A stretch of 22,895 nt of DNA from Donghicola sp036139795 (GTDB taxonomy: Bacteria > Pseudomonadota > Alphaproteobacteria > Rhodobacterales > Rhodobacteraceae), in assembly GCA_036139795.1 (NCBI GenBank), contig JAYZYX010000181.1:1-22895 (forward strand). The letters run 5' to 3'. Position numbers and translations under genes: made by a program. This document shows, in pieces, positions 6,955-14,059 of the stretch (within the stretch, counting starts at the first letter, position 1; the number at the start of each line of letters is the position of its first letter). The notes under the pieces are model-generated. The model was not told the DNA's origin and searched no databases. It saw only the letters and a list, made by a program, of their open reading frames with translations.

Positions 6955-7008
6955 GGCTCCATTTAGTAGCGCGCCCGACAAGAGGGCGGCTTTATGAATG
7001 GAGAGACC

Positions 7009-7227
7009 ATGGCCAAGGAAGAACTGCTCGAATTTCCCGGTGTCGTGAAGGAACTCCTGCCTAATGCGACGTTTCGGGTCGAGCTTGAGAACGGTCATGA
7101 GATCATCGCACATACGGCAGGCAAGATGCGCAAGAACCGCATCCGTGTTCTGGCTGGCGACAAAGTTCAGGTGGAAATGACCCCCTACGATCTGACTAAA
7201 GGTCGGATCAACTACCGCTTCAAGTAA
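7009..7227 (+). CDS. infA: Translation initiation factor IF-1
   Basis: A 72-residue OB-fold protein that binds the A site of the 30S subunit during initiation. The start is ATG 7009, giving the universal opening MAKEELLEFPG with GGAGA (7000-7004) as ribosome site; an upstream in-frame ATG at 6994 would add five residues not found in the family. The conserved core is present: V-x-E-L-L-P-N-A-x-F-R-V, GHEIIAHTAGKMRKNRIRV and the C-terminal LTKGRINYRFK. The maf gene starts two bases after the stop, so infA leads the infA-maf-RNase-yacG operon. Confidence 0.98.
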   Translation: MAKEELLEFPGVVKELLPNATFRVELENGHEIIAHTAGKMRKNRIRVLAGDKVQVEMTPYDLTKGRINYRFK

Positions 7228-7229
7228 CC

Positions 7230-7808
7230 GTGGCGCTTATTCTCGGCTCGGGAAGCCCCCGCCGTCGGGAGCTGCTGGCGCAGCTTGGAGTGGTCGCAGT
7301 CGATATCCGCCCGCCGGATATCGACGAGACTCCGGCGCGGGGCGAATTGCCCCGCCCTTATTGCGAACGCATGGCGCGTGAAAAGGCGCTGGCCGTTCGG
7401 GCGGAGGCAGACGATATTGTCCTGTCCGCAGACACCACCGTTGCATTGGGGCGCCGCATTCTTGGCAAGCCCGCTGATGAAAAAGAGGCCGCAGAGTTCC
7501 TGATCGGCCTGTCTGGTCGTCGTCACCGTGTGATCACCGCTGTGGCCATCCGTCGGGGCGAACGTCTGTGGGAGAAATCCGTGGTCACTCAGGTCGCGAT
7601 GAAACGGCTGAGCGACGATGAGGTGAACCACTACCTTGCCAGCGGCGACTGGAAGGGCAAAGCGGGTGGCTACGGTATCCAAGGCCCCGCCGGCGCTTTC
7701 ATCCCGTGGATCAACGGATCATTTACCGCTGTCGTCGGCCTTCCCGTGGCCGAGACCGCAAACCTGCTGCGCGCAGCGGGCTACCCCCTATATGGAGAGA
7801 ACGCATGA
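7230..7808 (+). CDS. maf: Maf family nucleoside triphosphate pyrophosphatase
   Basis: A 192-residue enzyme that hydrolyses non-canonical or cellular nucleoside triphosphates (dTTP/UTP or modified forms) to monophosphate and pyrophosphate. The family signature GSGSPRRRELL is at residues 6-16, the catalytic aspartate is D68 in LSADTTVALG, and the GGYGIQGPAGAF segment is near residue 147-158. It starts at GTG 7230, two bases after infA, and its stop overlaps the RNase start (ATGA). This GTG has no strong ribosome site of its own, which suggests translational coupling to infA. The exact subfamily (YhdE or YceF type) is not assigned. Confidence 0.94.
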   Translation: MALILGSGSPRRRELLAQLGVVAVDIRPPDIDETPARGELPRPYCERMAREKALAVRAEADDIVLSADTTVALGRRILGKPADEKEAAEFLIGLSGRRHRVITAVAIRRGERLWEKSVVTQVAMKRLSDDEVNHYLASGDWKGKAGGYGIQGPAGAFIPWINGSFTAVVGLPVAETANLLRAAGYPLYGENA

Positions 7809-8842
7809 AGGGTCGTTTGATCGCTCTGGATCACATCGGAGAATTGGAGGCCGCCGCACTGATCGTGGATGGTCGTCTGGAAGATCTGATCATCGACACG
7901 GATGCGCCGACCCCCGGCACCATCTACCGCGCCATCGCTGACCGTCCCATGAAGGGGCAGGGCGGAATGTTCTTGAACACGCCCGACGGCCATTGCTTTT
8001 TGCGCCAGACCAAGGGGCTTGCCCCAGGTCAGGCGGTGCTGGTGCAGGTGACTGGCTACTCGGAGGCTGGCAAAGCGATTCCGGTGACCGCAGACGTGCT
8101 GTTCAAAAGCCGCTTCGCCATCATTACGCCGGAAAAGCCCGGTCTGAATATCTCGCGCTCGATCCGCGATGAGGACCGCCGCGAAGAGCTGCTGGCCATC
8201 GCGAACGAACAGATGGGTGACAATGACTTTGGTCTGATCCTGCGCTCGGCTGCGGCAACCGGCTCGGACGATGAGATCGCCGAGGACATCCGCGCGATGG
8301 TCGACATGGCCACCGCAGTTCTGGGTGATCTGGACGGCAAAGAGCCGGAGAAGCTGATCGAAGGGGATGGCCCTCACACCGTCGCGTGGCGCGAATGGCA
8401 TGAGCCTGCAACCATCGACACCGAAGTGGGCAGCTTTGAGGCCCACGGCGTCATGGACATGATCGAGGACCTGCGCCGTCCCCGCGTGGATCTGGGCATT
8501 GGCAATAACTCGTGCCTATTTGTCGAGCCGACACGTGCGTTCGTCGCGGTGGACGTGAACACCGGTGCGGATACGTCGATGGCGGCGGGTTTGAAGGCCA
8601 ACCTCGCGGCGGCCAAAGCGATCCCCCGCGCGCTGCGTTTGCGCGGTCTTGGCGGCATGATCATCATCGATCTGGCCCCTATGCCCAAGAAAGAGCGTCG
8701 CACCTTCGAAACCAGCCTGCGCGCGCAGCTAAAGTCCGACGGTATCGACACGGTTTTGGCCGGTTGGACCCCGCTGGGGAACTATGAGCTTCAGCGCAAG
8801 CGCGAGCGCCGCCCCCTGAAAGATTGCCTTCCCAAGGAGTGA
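7805..8842 (+). CDS. Short RNase E/G family ribonuclease
   Basis: A 345-residue endoribonuclease related to RNase E and RNase G, which cut single-stranded AU-rich RNA. The start ATG 7805 overlaps the maf stop; an in-frame upstream start at 7706 lies inside maf. The two magnesium-binding aspartates of the DNase I-like domain are seen as D250 (VAVDVNTG) and D289 (IIIDLAPM). It is much shorter than E. coli RNase G (489 residues): it ends soon after the catalytic domain with PLGNYELQRKRERRPL and lacks the CPxC zinc-link cysteines needed for tetramerisation in RNase E. This short form is what I know from this locus in Rhodobacterales; a separate full-length RNase E is expected elsewhere. Confidence 0.9.
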   Translation: MKGRLIALDHIGELEAAALIVDGRLEDLIIDTDAPTPGTIYRAIADRPMKGQGGMFLNTPDGHCFLRQTKGLAPGQAVLVQVTGYSEAGKAIPVTADVLFKSRFAIITPEKPGLNISRSIRDEDRREELLAIANEQMGDNDFGLILRSAAATGSDDEIAEDIRAMVDMATAVLGDLDGKEPEKLIEGDGPHTVAWREWHEPATIDTEVGSFEAHGVMDMIEDLRRPRVDLGIGNNSCLFVEPTRAFVAVDVNTGADTSMAAGLKANLAAAKAIPRALRLRGLGGMIIIDLAPMPKKERRTFETSLRAQLKSDGIDTVLAGWTPLGNYELQRKRERRPLKDCLPKE

Positions 8843-8845
8843 TCC

Positions 8846-9028
8846 ATGAGCTGTCCGATCTGCCAATCCAAGACTGATCCCAACTACCGTCCGTTCTGCA
8901 GCAAGCGCTGTGCGGATGTGGATTTGGCCAAGTGGCTTTCGGGCAGCTACGCTGTTCCCTCCAGCGATCCGGAGGATGTGGAACAGGCCATCGAGGCGGT
9001 CGAAGAAATAAATCGCAAGCCGCATTAA
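8846..9028 (+). CDS. yacG: DNA gyrase inhibitor YacG (zinc-binding)
   Basis: A 60-residue protein with a single zinc site made by C3, C6, C18 and C22 (CPIC ... FCSKRCADVDLAKW), the full YacG signature. In E. coli YacG binds GyrB and inhibits gyrase. It begins three bases after the RNase stop with GGAG (8838-8841) as ribosome site. It is followed by a tRNA gene with its own probable promoter, so it is the last protein gene of the infA operon. Confidence 0.95.
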   Translation: MSCPICQSKTDPNYRPFCSKRCADVDLAKWLSGSYAVPSSDPEDVEQAIEAVEEINRKPH

Positions 9029-9046
9029 AAAAGTTCGAAAACGGTC

Positions 9047-9073
9047 TGGACACTCCTGAAAACTCGGCATAAT
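9047..9073 (+). promoter_or_regulatory. Probable tRNA-Phe promoter
   Basis: A -35-like TGGACA (9047-9052, five of six matches to TTGACA) is followed after 15 bases by CATAAT (9068-9073, five of six matches to TATAAT). The spacer is shorter than ideal. The position, about 33 bases before the tRNA, is right for a stable-RNA promoter. Confidence 0.4.
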
Positions 9074-9105
9074 ACCTCCCTCACCCGAACGGAGACGTTC
9101 ACCCA

Positions 9106-9180
9106 GCCCGGGTAGCTCAGGGGTAGAGCAGTGGATTGAAAATCCTCGTGTCGGTGGTTCGATTCCGCCCCCGGGCACCA
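9106..9180 (+). tRNA. tRNA-Phe (GAA)
   Basis: A 75-base tRNA including an encoded CCA end. Acceptor arms GCCCGGG (9106-9112) and CCCGGGC (9170-9176) pair perfectly. The D-arm begins TAGCTCAG, the anticodon loop TTGAAAA (9136-9142) carries GAA at 9138-9140, and the T-loop GGTTCGATTCC is standard. The anticodon stem has one T-T mismatch. GAA reads the phenylalanine codons UUU and UUC. It lies directly after yacG, the normal end of this housekeeping block. Confidence 0.97.
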
Positions 9181-9206
9181 CTTTCTCTCAGAGAAAAGTC
9201 GTTATG

Positions 9207-9232
9207 AAACACAGCTTTGCGCTGTGTTTTTT
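9207..9232 (+). terminator. Rho-independent terminator after tRNA-Phe
   Basis: AAACACAGC (9207-9215) pairs perfectly with GCTGTGTTT (9221-9229) around a 5-base loop and runs into a T-tract (9227-9232). This is the clearest intrinsic terminator in the window and marks the end of the housekeeping block. Confidence 0.85.
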
Positions 9233-9290
9233 GCGTTTTGGCTTAGGCTTTGCGACCTCTGTCCTATGACTGGGTGCTGTACGCAGGGGC

Positions 9291-9296
9291 TATAAT
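9291..9296 (+). promoter_or_regulatory. Probable -10 box of the MarR gene
   Basis: A perfect TATAAT hexamer lies 58 bases before the MarR start codon, in the gap after the tRNA terminator. No good -35 is visible at 16-18 bases, so activity may be weak or need an activator. Confidence 0.4.
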
Positions 9297-9353
9297 CTGG
9301 CAGAAAAACGGATAGCCCGTGATCGGGACGAATACCCAGCGGAGACAGCCGAA

Positions 9354-9812
9354 ATGACCGAAAGCAGCCTTTCTGAACAGGACTCCGTTGAGCTGGGGGA
9401 ACTGGGGCAGTCGTTGGGGTTTCTGATCCGGCTGGCGCAGGTGCGCGTTTACGACCAGTTCTATGAGCGTTTTGGCGAAAGCGATCTGCGGCCGGGCGAA
9501 TTCTCGATCCTTTGGGCGATCCATCTGAACCCCGGTATCCGGCAGGGGCTGTTGGCGCAGGCGCTGCATATCAAGGCCGCGCATATGACCAAGATCATCC
9601 GCCGGTTCGAAGACAACGGCATCGTTGAACGCCATATCCCCGAGGATGACCGGCGCTCGGTCCATCTTTCGTTGACCAAGGCGGGGACAAAACTGGCGCT
9701 GGAACAGCAGACCGCCTTTTTCGGTCCTGATTGCTACAATCGTCACGATATGACCGATGAGGACGCGGCCATGCTGGCGCATCTTTTGCGCAAGTATATG
9801 GGTATGTCCTGA
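9354..9812 (+). CDS. MarR family transcriptional regulator
   Basis: A 152-residue protein with the MarR winged-helix domain over about residues 40-120: the recognition region PGIRQGLLAQALHIKAAHMTKIIRRFEDNGIVERH followed by the wing with the D-D-R-R signature (EDDRRSVHLSLTKAG). MarR proteins are dimers that usually repress nearby genes and release DNA on binding a small ligand. GCGGAGAC (9340-9347) serves as ribosome site. The dehydrogenase gene lies 73 bases downstream, with a 16-bp palindrome between them, so the likely target is that gene. Ligand unknown; if the dehydrogenase acts on acyl-CoA or aromatic intermediates, a related CoA ester is a reasonable guess. Confidence 0.9.
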   Translation: MTESSLSEQDSVELGELGQSLGFLIRLAQVRVYDQFYERFGESDLRPGEFSILWAIHLNPGIRQGLLAQALHIKAAHMTKIIRRFEDNGIVERHIPEDDRRSVHLSLTKAGTKLALEQQTAFFGPDCYNRHDMTDEDAAMLAHLLRKYMGMS

Positions 9813-9823
9813 CCCTCAGAAAT

Positions 9824-9839
9824 AGTTTCCATGTAAACT
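9824..9839. promoter_or_regulatory. Probable MarR operator (16-bp palindrome)
   Basis: AGTTTCCATGTAAACT is symmetric at 14 of 16 positions; only one base pair of positions breaks the palindrome AGTTTACATGTAAACT. It lies 12 bases after the MarR stop and 46 bases before the dehydrogenase start, with the size and symmetry of MarR dimer sites. Half of it (ATGTAAACT) recurs at 5989-5997 next to the hydrolase promoter. Confidence 0.55.
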
Positions 9840-9885
9840 GTTCTGGTGTAGAACCTTCCTCAGAGTTTCTGGAGGGAGAGAGCTT

Positions 9886-10647
9886 ATGGACATCGCAGGC
9901 AACGCATATTTCGTCACCGGTGGCGGTTCGGGCCTAGGGGCCGCAACGGCCGTGCGTCTGGCAGCGCAGGGTGGCAAGGTTGCAGTGTTCGATCTGAATG
10001 CAGAGGCCGCGCAAGAGGTGGCGGACCGCATTGGCGGCGTGGCGTTTTCGGGCGATGTGGCGGACCCGGCGGCGGTTGAGGCCGCATTAGACGGCGCTAT
10101 CGCGGCGAACGGTCCACTTCGCGGCGTGGTGCTGTGTGCAGGGATCGGGCGGGGTGGACGTGTCGTGGGTCGCGACGGCGCGTTGCCTTTGGACCAGTTC
10201 GAGATTGTCCTGCGCGTGAACCTGACCGGCACCTTCAACGTGCTGCGACTTGCTGCCGAGCGCATGTCCAAGACTGAAGAACTGCCCAGTGGCGGACGCG
10301 GTGCCATCGTCATGACCGCCTCTCTGGCGGCATTTGACGGGCAGGTGGGGCAGGCGGCCTATTCGGCGTCCAAGGGTGGCGTTGCGGCGATGACCCTGCC
10401 GATTGCCCGCGAATTCTCGCGCTTTGGCATTCGGGTGATGACCATTGCGCCGGGCCTCTTCCACACGCCGCTAATGGCGGGCCTGTCGGACGACGCGATC
10501 GCCTCGATCACCAAGGATATCCAGTATCCCGCACGCCTTGGTAAACCTGATGAGTTCGCCCAGATGGCCGAGAGCATTCTGGCCAATGACTACCTGAACG
10601 GCGAAGTGATCCGTCTGGACGCAGGCGCGCGACTGTCCCCGAAATAA
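9886..10647 (+). CDS. SDR family NAD-dependent dehydrogenase (3-hydroxyacyl-CoA dehydrogenase type II-like)
   Basis: A 253-residue short-chain dehydrogenase. The cofactor loop TGGGSGLG is at residues 11-18; an aspartate at 37 (VFDLN) at the end of the second strand favours NAD over NADP. The catalytic residues are N112, S146, Y159 and K163 (YSASK). The CAG at 84-86 replacing the usual NAG, and the general sequence, resemble the 17-beta-HSD type 10 / 3-hydroxy-2-methylbutyryl-CoA dehydrogenase group, which oxidises 3-hydroxyacyl-CoA. A strong GGAGGGAGAGAG ribosome site precedes ATG 9886. The gene ends four bases from the convergent pqqE stop. The substrate is an inference from similarity. Confidence 0.88.
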   Translation: MDIAGNAYFVTGGGSGLGAATAVRLAAQGGKVAVFDLNAEAAQEVADRIGGVAFSGDVADPAAVEAALDGAIAANGPLRGVVLCAGIGRGGRVVGRDGALPLDQFEIVLRVNLTGTFNVLRLAAERMSKTEELPSGGRGAIVMTASLAAFDGQVGQAAYSASKGGVAAMTLPIAREFSRFGIRVMTIAPGLFHTPLMAGLSDDAIASITKDIQYPARLGKPDEFAQMAESILANDYLNGEVIRLDAGARLSPK

Positions 10648-10651
10648 GCGG

Positions 10652-11758
10652 TTATTCCGCCGGTTCGGTCTGCGCCTTGCCCGGTGCGGACCGATAGACC
10701 AGCGGCGCGTCAGACGCCGCATGAGCATCGGCGCGGGCGGCCAGATCGGCATGGTGGGGAGACTTTTTGCACACCGGATCGGTGGCAGAGGCATCGCCCG
10801 CCAGCGCCATCGCCTGACAACGGCAGCCGCCGAAATCCTTCAGCTTGCGGTCGCAACTGGTGCAGGGCTCGGACATCCAATCGGTGCCGCGATAGGCGTT
10901 GAAGGCGGGGTTGTCTTGCCAGATGTCACCAAGGGCGTGGTCACGGACGGACCAGAATTCCAGATGGGGGATGGTTTGCGCAGCGTGGCAGGGCAGGACG
11001 ATGCCATCGGGGGCGACGTTCAGGCCGGTGGTGCCCCAACCGCCCATACAGCGTTTCGGGTAGTCCGAGTGGTAGTCCGCAGGTACATAATCAATCACCA
11101 GCTTGCCCTTCAGGGCGATGCGGGCCTCGGCCACCAGACGGCTGGCCTCTTTGGCTTGTTCGCGGGTCGGCATCAGGGCGTCGCGGTTTTGCAGGGCCCA
11201 TCCGTGAAACTGGACAGTGGCGACCTCGATCCGGCGGGCACCCATTTTCTGCGCCATCTCTAGCGCGCGGGGCAGCTGGTGCAGATTGCGGCGGTGTAGG
11301 ACCGCGTTCAGGGTCAGTGGAAAGCCGATCTCTTTGATCCAGCCCGCCACCTGCATCTTGCGGGCGTAACCGCCTTTATATCCGCCAATCTCATCGGCCA
11401 TTTCTGGTGTGGTGCCTTGAAGAGACAGCTGGATGTGATCCAGTCCTGCCTCATCCAGTTCTTTCAACCGGCGTTCGGTCAGGCCGATGCCCGAGGTGAT
11501 GAGGTTCGTATATAGGCCCGCATCCCGCGCCGCTTTCACCAGATCGGTCAGGTCGCGACGGGTGGCAGGCTCGCCCCCCGACAGGTGCAATTGCAGCACC
11601 CCCAGTTCAGCCGCCTGACGAAAGACGCGCACCCAATCCTGTGTTTTTAGCTCTTGCTCTTGCCGCGCCATTTCCACGGGGTTCGAACAATATGGGCAGG
11701 ACAGAGGACAACGATGGGTCAGTTCCGCCAGCATGGCGATGGGGGGCTGATGGGTCAT
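10652..11758 (-). CDS. pqqE: PQQ biosynthesis radical SAM protein PqqE
   Basis: A 368-residue radical SAM/SPASM enzyme that forms the carbon-carbon crosslink between the conserved glutamate and tyrosine of PqqA, the first step of PQQ synthesis. The SAM cluster motif CxxxCxxC is C17, C21, C24, and GGEP is at 61-64. The C-terminal SPASM domain has many cysteines (CMGGWG, LPCH, CTSC, GGCRC, then a last DPVC) for auxiliary iron-sulfur clusters. Its ATG overlaps the pqqD stop by 4 bases, which suits the known PqqD-PqqE interaction. This is the last gene of the pqqABCDE operon. Confidence 0.97.
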   Translation of the reverse strand: MTHQPPIAMLAELTHRCPLSCPYCSNPVEMARQEQELKTQDWVRVFRQAAELGVLQLHLSGGEPATRRDLTDLVKAARDAGLYTNLITSGIGLTERRLKELDEAGLDHIQLSLQGTTPEMADEIGGYKGGYARKMQVAGWIKEIGFPLTLNAVLHRRNLHQLPRALEMAQKMGARRIEVATVQFHGWALQNRDALMPTREQAKEASRLVAEARIALKGKLVIDYVPADYHSDYPKRCMGGWGTTGLNVAPDGIVLPCHAAQTIPHLEFWSVRDHALGDIWQDNPAFNAYRGTDWMSEPCTSCDRKLKDFGGCRCQAMALAGDASATDPVCKKSPHHADLAARADAHAASDAPLVYRSAPGKAQTEPAE

Positions 11759-12027
11759 GCGACCTCCAGAAACAGGCGTTCGCGCAGGGCGTTCAGAAAG
11801 CCAGCGGCGTCACCGGCGATCTGCTCTTGCGGGGCGTTGTAGGTGGCGGCCAAGTCAGCGGTGATCTGGTCAAAGCTGGCGGTGCCATCAACGCGGCTTA
11901 GGATCGCGTGGCCGATGGGGTCCAGCCGCACGGCCCGTTCAGGGGCAAGCAACACCCACGCATCACGCACCTTGTCATGGTGCAGCCGCACGCCGCGGGG
12001 CAGGCAGGGGATGTCCGCCCCCTGCAT
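11755..12027 (-). CDS. pqqD: PqqA-binding chaperone PqqD
   Basis: A 90-residue peptide chaperone of the RRE (RiPP recognition element) type that holds PqqA and presents it to PqqE. I start it at ATG 12027, which shares one base with the pqqC stop (TAATG); a longer open frame to 12210 lies inside pqqC. The winged-helix pattern is visible: PRGVRLHHDKVRDAWVLLAPERAVRLD, then the ILSRVDGTASFDQI helix pair. Both ends overlap neighbouring genes, so its dose is tied to PqqC and PqqE. Confidence 0.95.
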   Translation of the reverse strand: MQGADIPCLPRGVRLHHDKVRDAWVLLAPERAVRLDPIGHAILSRVDGTASFDQITADLAATYNAPQEQIAGDAAGFLNALRERLFLEVA

Positions 12028-12776
12028 TATGATGCCTTGGCCAGCAGCATTCCCGTCCCGGGCTGCCATGCGCCGGGTGGCACGCGGGCGGGTTCCACAT
12101 AGGCCGAATGCAGCGCGTCCAGTTGCGACCACAGAACATCGGTCTTGAAGATCAGCGCCTTGGCGGCGGCGTCCTGCTTTTCCTGCGTGTCCGCATGATC
12201 CAGCACCCATTTCAGACCAAAGGCCACGTCCTTGGGGGCCTCGGTCAAGCGCTTGCGGAAATAGGACAGGGATACATCGTTGGCGAAATCGTAGTTCTTC
12301 AGTAGCCCTTCGATCCGGTTGGCGTGGATCGCAGGCGCAAAGAGTTCGGTCAGCGAGGCGGCCACAGCCTCAAGCAAGGTCTTGTCGCGGACAAATCGCA
12401 CATAGGCATCGACGGCGAATTTGGTGGCGGGCAGGACGCCCTCGCAGGATTGGACATAGTCGGGGTCCAGACCCACAGCCTCGGCCAGTTTCAGCCAGCG
12501 CTTTATGCCGCCTTCGTTCTCGGCGGTGCCGTCGTGATCCTCGATCCGGCTGCGCCAGATGCGGCGCATCTCGGGGTCTTCGACGCGGGACATAAAGGCT
12601 GCGTCCTTCATCGGGATCGAGTGCTGGTAGTAGTAGCGGTTGATCACCCATGCCCGCACCTGATCGGGGGTGCAGCCGCCCCCGTGCAACAGGTGGTGAA
12701 ACGGATGTTTGTCGTGGTACCGGTCGGCCCCGATCTGACGCAGGCGGGCCTCAAATTCTTCGCGGGTTGCGGTCAT
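12027..12776 (-). CDS. pqqC: Pyrroloquinoline-quinone synthase PqqC
   Basis: A 249-residue all-helical, cofactor-free oxidase that performs the final ring closure and eight-electron oxidation to PQQ. The start ATG 12776 overlaps the pqqB stop (ATGA); an in-frame ATG at 12812 is inside pqqB. The family signature YHDKHPFHHLLHGG and the INRYYYQHSIPMKD helix near residues 46-58 are present and supply active-site histidines and tyrosines. Length equals that of characterised PqqC. The pqqD gene begins on its last base. Confidence 0.97.
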   Translation of the reverse strand: MTATREEFEARLRQIGADRYHDKHPFHHLLHGGGCTPDQVRAWVINRYYYQHSIPMKDAAFMSRVEDPEMRRIWRSRIEDHDGTAENEGGIKRWLKLAEAVGLDPDYVQSCEGVLPATKFAVDAYVRFVRDKTLLEAVAASLTELFAPAIHANRIEGLLKNYDFANDVSLSYFRKRLTEAPKDVAFGLKWVLDHADTQEKQDAAAKALIFKTDVLWSQLDALHSAYVEPARVPPGAWQPGTGMLLAKAS

Positions 12777-13669
12777 GGTGTGATCTCCAGTCCGTCTTGT
12801 CCGATGATCCAACCTTTCGCCTCGGCCTCGGCACGCTCATCGCTGTCGGGGCGCAGGACGGGGTTAGTGTTGTTCATATGCACAAATACGCGGGTGCCGA
12901 TGGTCAGGTCGGCCATCTGGGCGATGCTGCCGTCGGGGCCGCTGATCGACATATGGCCCATACGGGCGCCGGTCTTTTGCCCCAGCCCTTCGCGGATCAT
13001 CTCATCATCCTGCCAGAGCGTGCCGTCAAACAGCAGCGCATCCGCGCCATCAATGCGCGCGCGTAGATCGTCGTTCAGGATCGCGCAGCCGGGGATGTAG
13101 AGAACCCGCTTGTCGCCCGCCTTTAGTTCAACACCGACGGTCTGGTCACCGATCAACTGGGTGTCGACAGTCTCGCCCTCAAGATACAGGGGCACCTTGC
13201 CAGGCACGGCAAAAAGCGTTGCGGTCAGGTCGGGGGCCAGCTCAAACGGGGTGTCCAAAGCAATCTGGCTGCGGTCCACCACGCCTTCGCGCAGGGCCGA
13301 GAAGATTGGATTGTCGGCGATCACCTGATGGATACCAGCAGTGGCAAACAGGGTGAAGGGCTGAACCTCGCGCAGGGTCAGCAGACCCGCCACATGGTCG
13401 ATATCGCCGTTGGTCACAAGCACGCTGCGCAGGGGTAGGGTGCGGGGGCCGGTCGGGTGAAGTTCGGGGCAGGCGGCCATCTGGATGCGGATATCGGGCG
13501 AGGCATTCAGGATCGCCCAATCGCGACCATTGCCTGACACCGCCAATGAGGACTGCGTCTGCGCGGGGATCTTGCCCTGTCGCGCCAGATTGCAGTTCCG
13601 GCATCCACAGTTCCACTGGGGCAGCCCGCCGCCGGCGGCTGCCCCGAGGATCCGCATTCGCAAAGTCAT
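12773..13669 (-). CDS. pqqB: PQQ biosynthesis protein PqqB (metallo-beta-lactamase fold)
   Basis: A 298-residue protein of the metallo-beta-lactamase superfamily, proposed to hydroxylate the crosslinked Glu-Tyr intermediate. The N-terminal GAAAGGGLPQWNCGCRNC has the structural zinc cysteines C21, C23 and C26, and the modified metal motif NGDIDHVAG corresponds to the altered HxHxDH of PqqB. I choose ATG 13669 (MTLRMRILG), 16 bases after pqqA; ATG 13657 is an alternative four codons in, and neither has a strong ribosome site, so translation may be coupled to pqqA. The pqqA-pqqB gap contains the 10-bp palindrome GATCCGGATC (13678-13687). Confidence 0.95.
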   Translation of the reverse strand: MTLRMRILGAAAGGGLPQWNCGCRNCNLARQGKIPAQTQSSLAVSGNGRDWAILNASPDIRIQMAACPELHPTGPRTLPLRSVLVTNGDIDHVAGLLTLREVQPFTLFATAGIHQVIADNPIFSALREGVVDRSQIALDTPFELAPDLTATLFAVPGKVPLYLEGETVDTQLIGDQTVGVELKAGDKRVLYIPGCAILNDDLRARIDGADALLFDGTLWQDDEMIREGLGQKTGARMGHMSISGPDGSIAQMADLTIGTRVFVHMNNTNPVLRPDSDERAEAEAKGWIIGQDGLEITP

Positions 13670-13685
13670 GCGCGCGGGATCCGGA

Positions 13686-13784
13686 TCAGAACAGTACGAC
13701 GCCGCCTTCGTCCTCGGACGGGCCATACATGTTGATCTCCATGCCGCACTCGATTTCGCGGATCTGGGGTTTGCTCCAAGCCAT
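13686..13784 (-). CDS. pqqA: PQQ precursor peptide PqqA
   Basis: A 32-residue peptide, the substrate from which PQQ is built. The required E-x3-Y motif is E16-INM-Y20 in GMEINMYGPSEDEGG, and the N-terminal MAWSKPQIREIE is the typical PqqA leader that PqqD recognises. ATG 13784 has a very strong ribosome site (AGGAGGAGG, complement of about 13790-13800), in line with the high expression known for pqqA. It is the first gene of the operon. A longer frame reading upstream to 14045 has no support. Confidence 0.97.
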   Translation of the reverse strand: MAWSKPQIREIECGMEINMYGPSEDEGGVVLF

Positions 13785-14059
13785 AGTTTTCTCCTCCTCC
13801 TGTTGGTCCGGATCGCATCCGGTGAAGATCAGCCTGCCAGAACCGCCCCCCGCTTCGCCACTCTTGTTTTCGTGATCAAGCATAGCCTTTAGTCGCAAGA
13901 ATCGGCATGTTTCGGGTAGTTTTCTCAAGGCCAGTGCGGCGAAAGTCGCAAAACGCCCCGCCCGATACTTATGGTTGAATTGCGGGAATGGCGGTTGCGG
14001 CCTCAGACTTTGGTAGAATGCAGGGCAAAGGACTCTGCGTCGCAAGGGAGGAGACGGCC
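13785..14059. promoter_or_regulatory. Divergent regulatory region between pqqA and gfa
   Basis: This 275-bp gap must hold the promoter of pqqABCDE (leftward) and of gfa (rightward). It contains a 6-bp hairpin CCGGAT-CGC-ATCCGG (13808-13822), which would lie in the pqqA leader RNA. A candidate extended -10 for gfa is listed separately. I could not find a convincing -35/-10 pair for pqqA on the minus strand, which would fit an activator-dependent promoter. Confidence 0.6.
14011..14019 (+). promoter_or_regulatory. Candidate extended -10 of gfa
   Basis: TGGTAGAAT (14011-14019) fits TGnTATAAT with one mismatch in the hexamer. It is 40 bases before the gfa start codon. No good -35 stands at 16-18 bases. 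Confidence 0.35.

Noticed and set aside
9106..9180. tRNA-Phe as an attachment site for an integrated element
   Set aside because: No integrase gene and no repeat of the tRNA 3' end found downstream; the following genes look chromosomal.
12324..13100. 258-residue + strand frame across pqqC and pqqB
   Set aside because: Antisense to two well-defined pqq genes; no motif.
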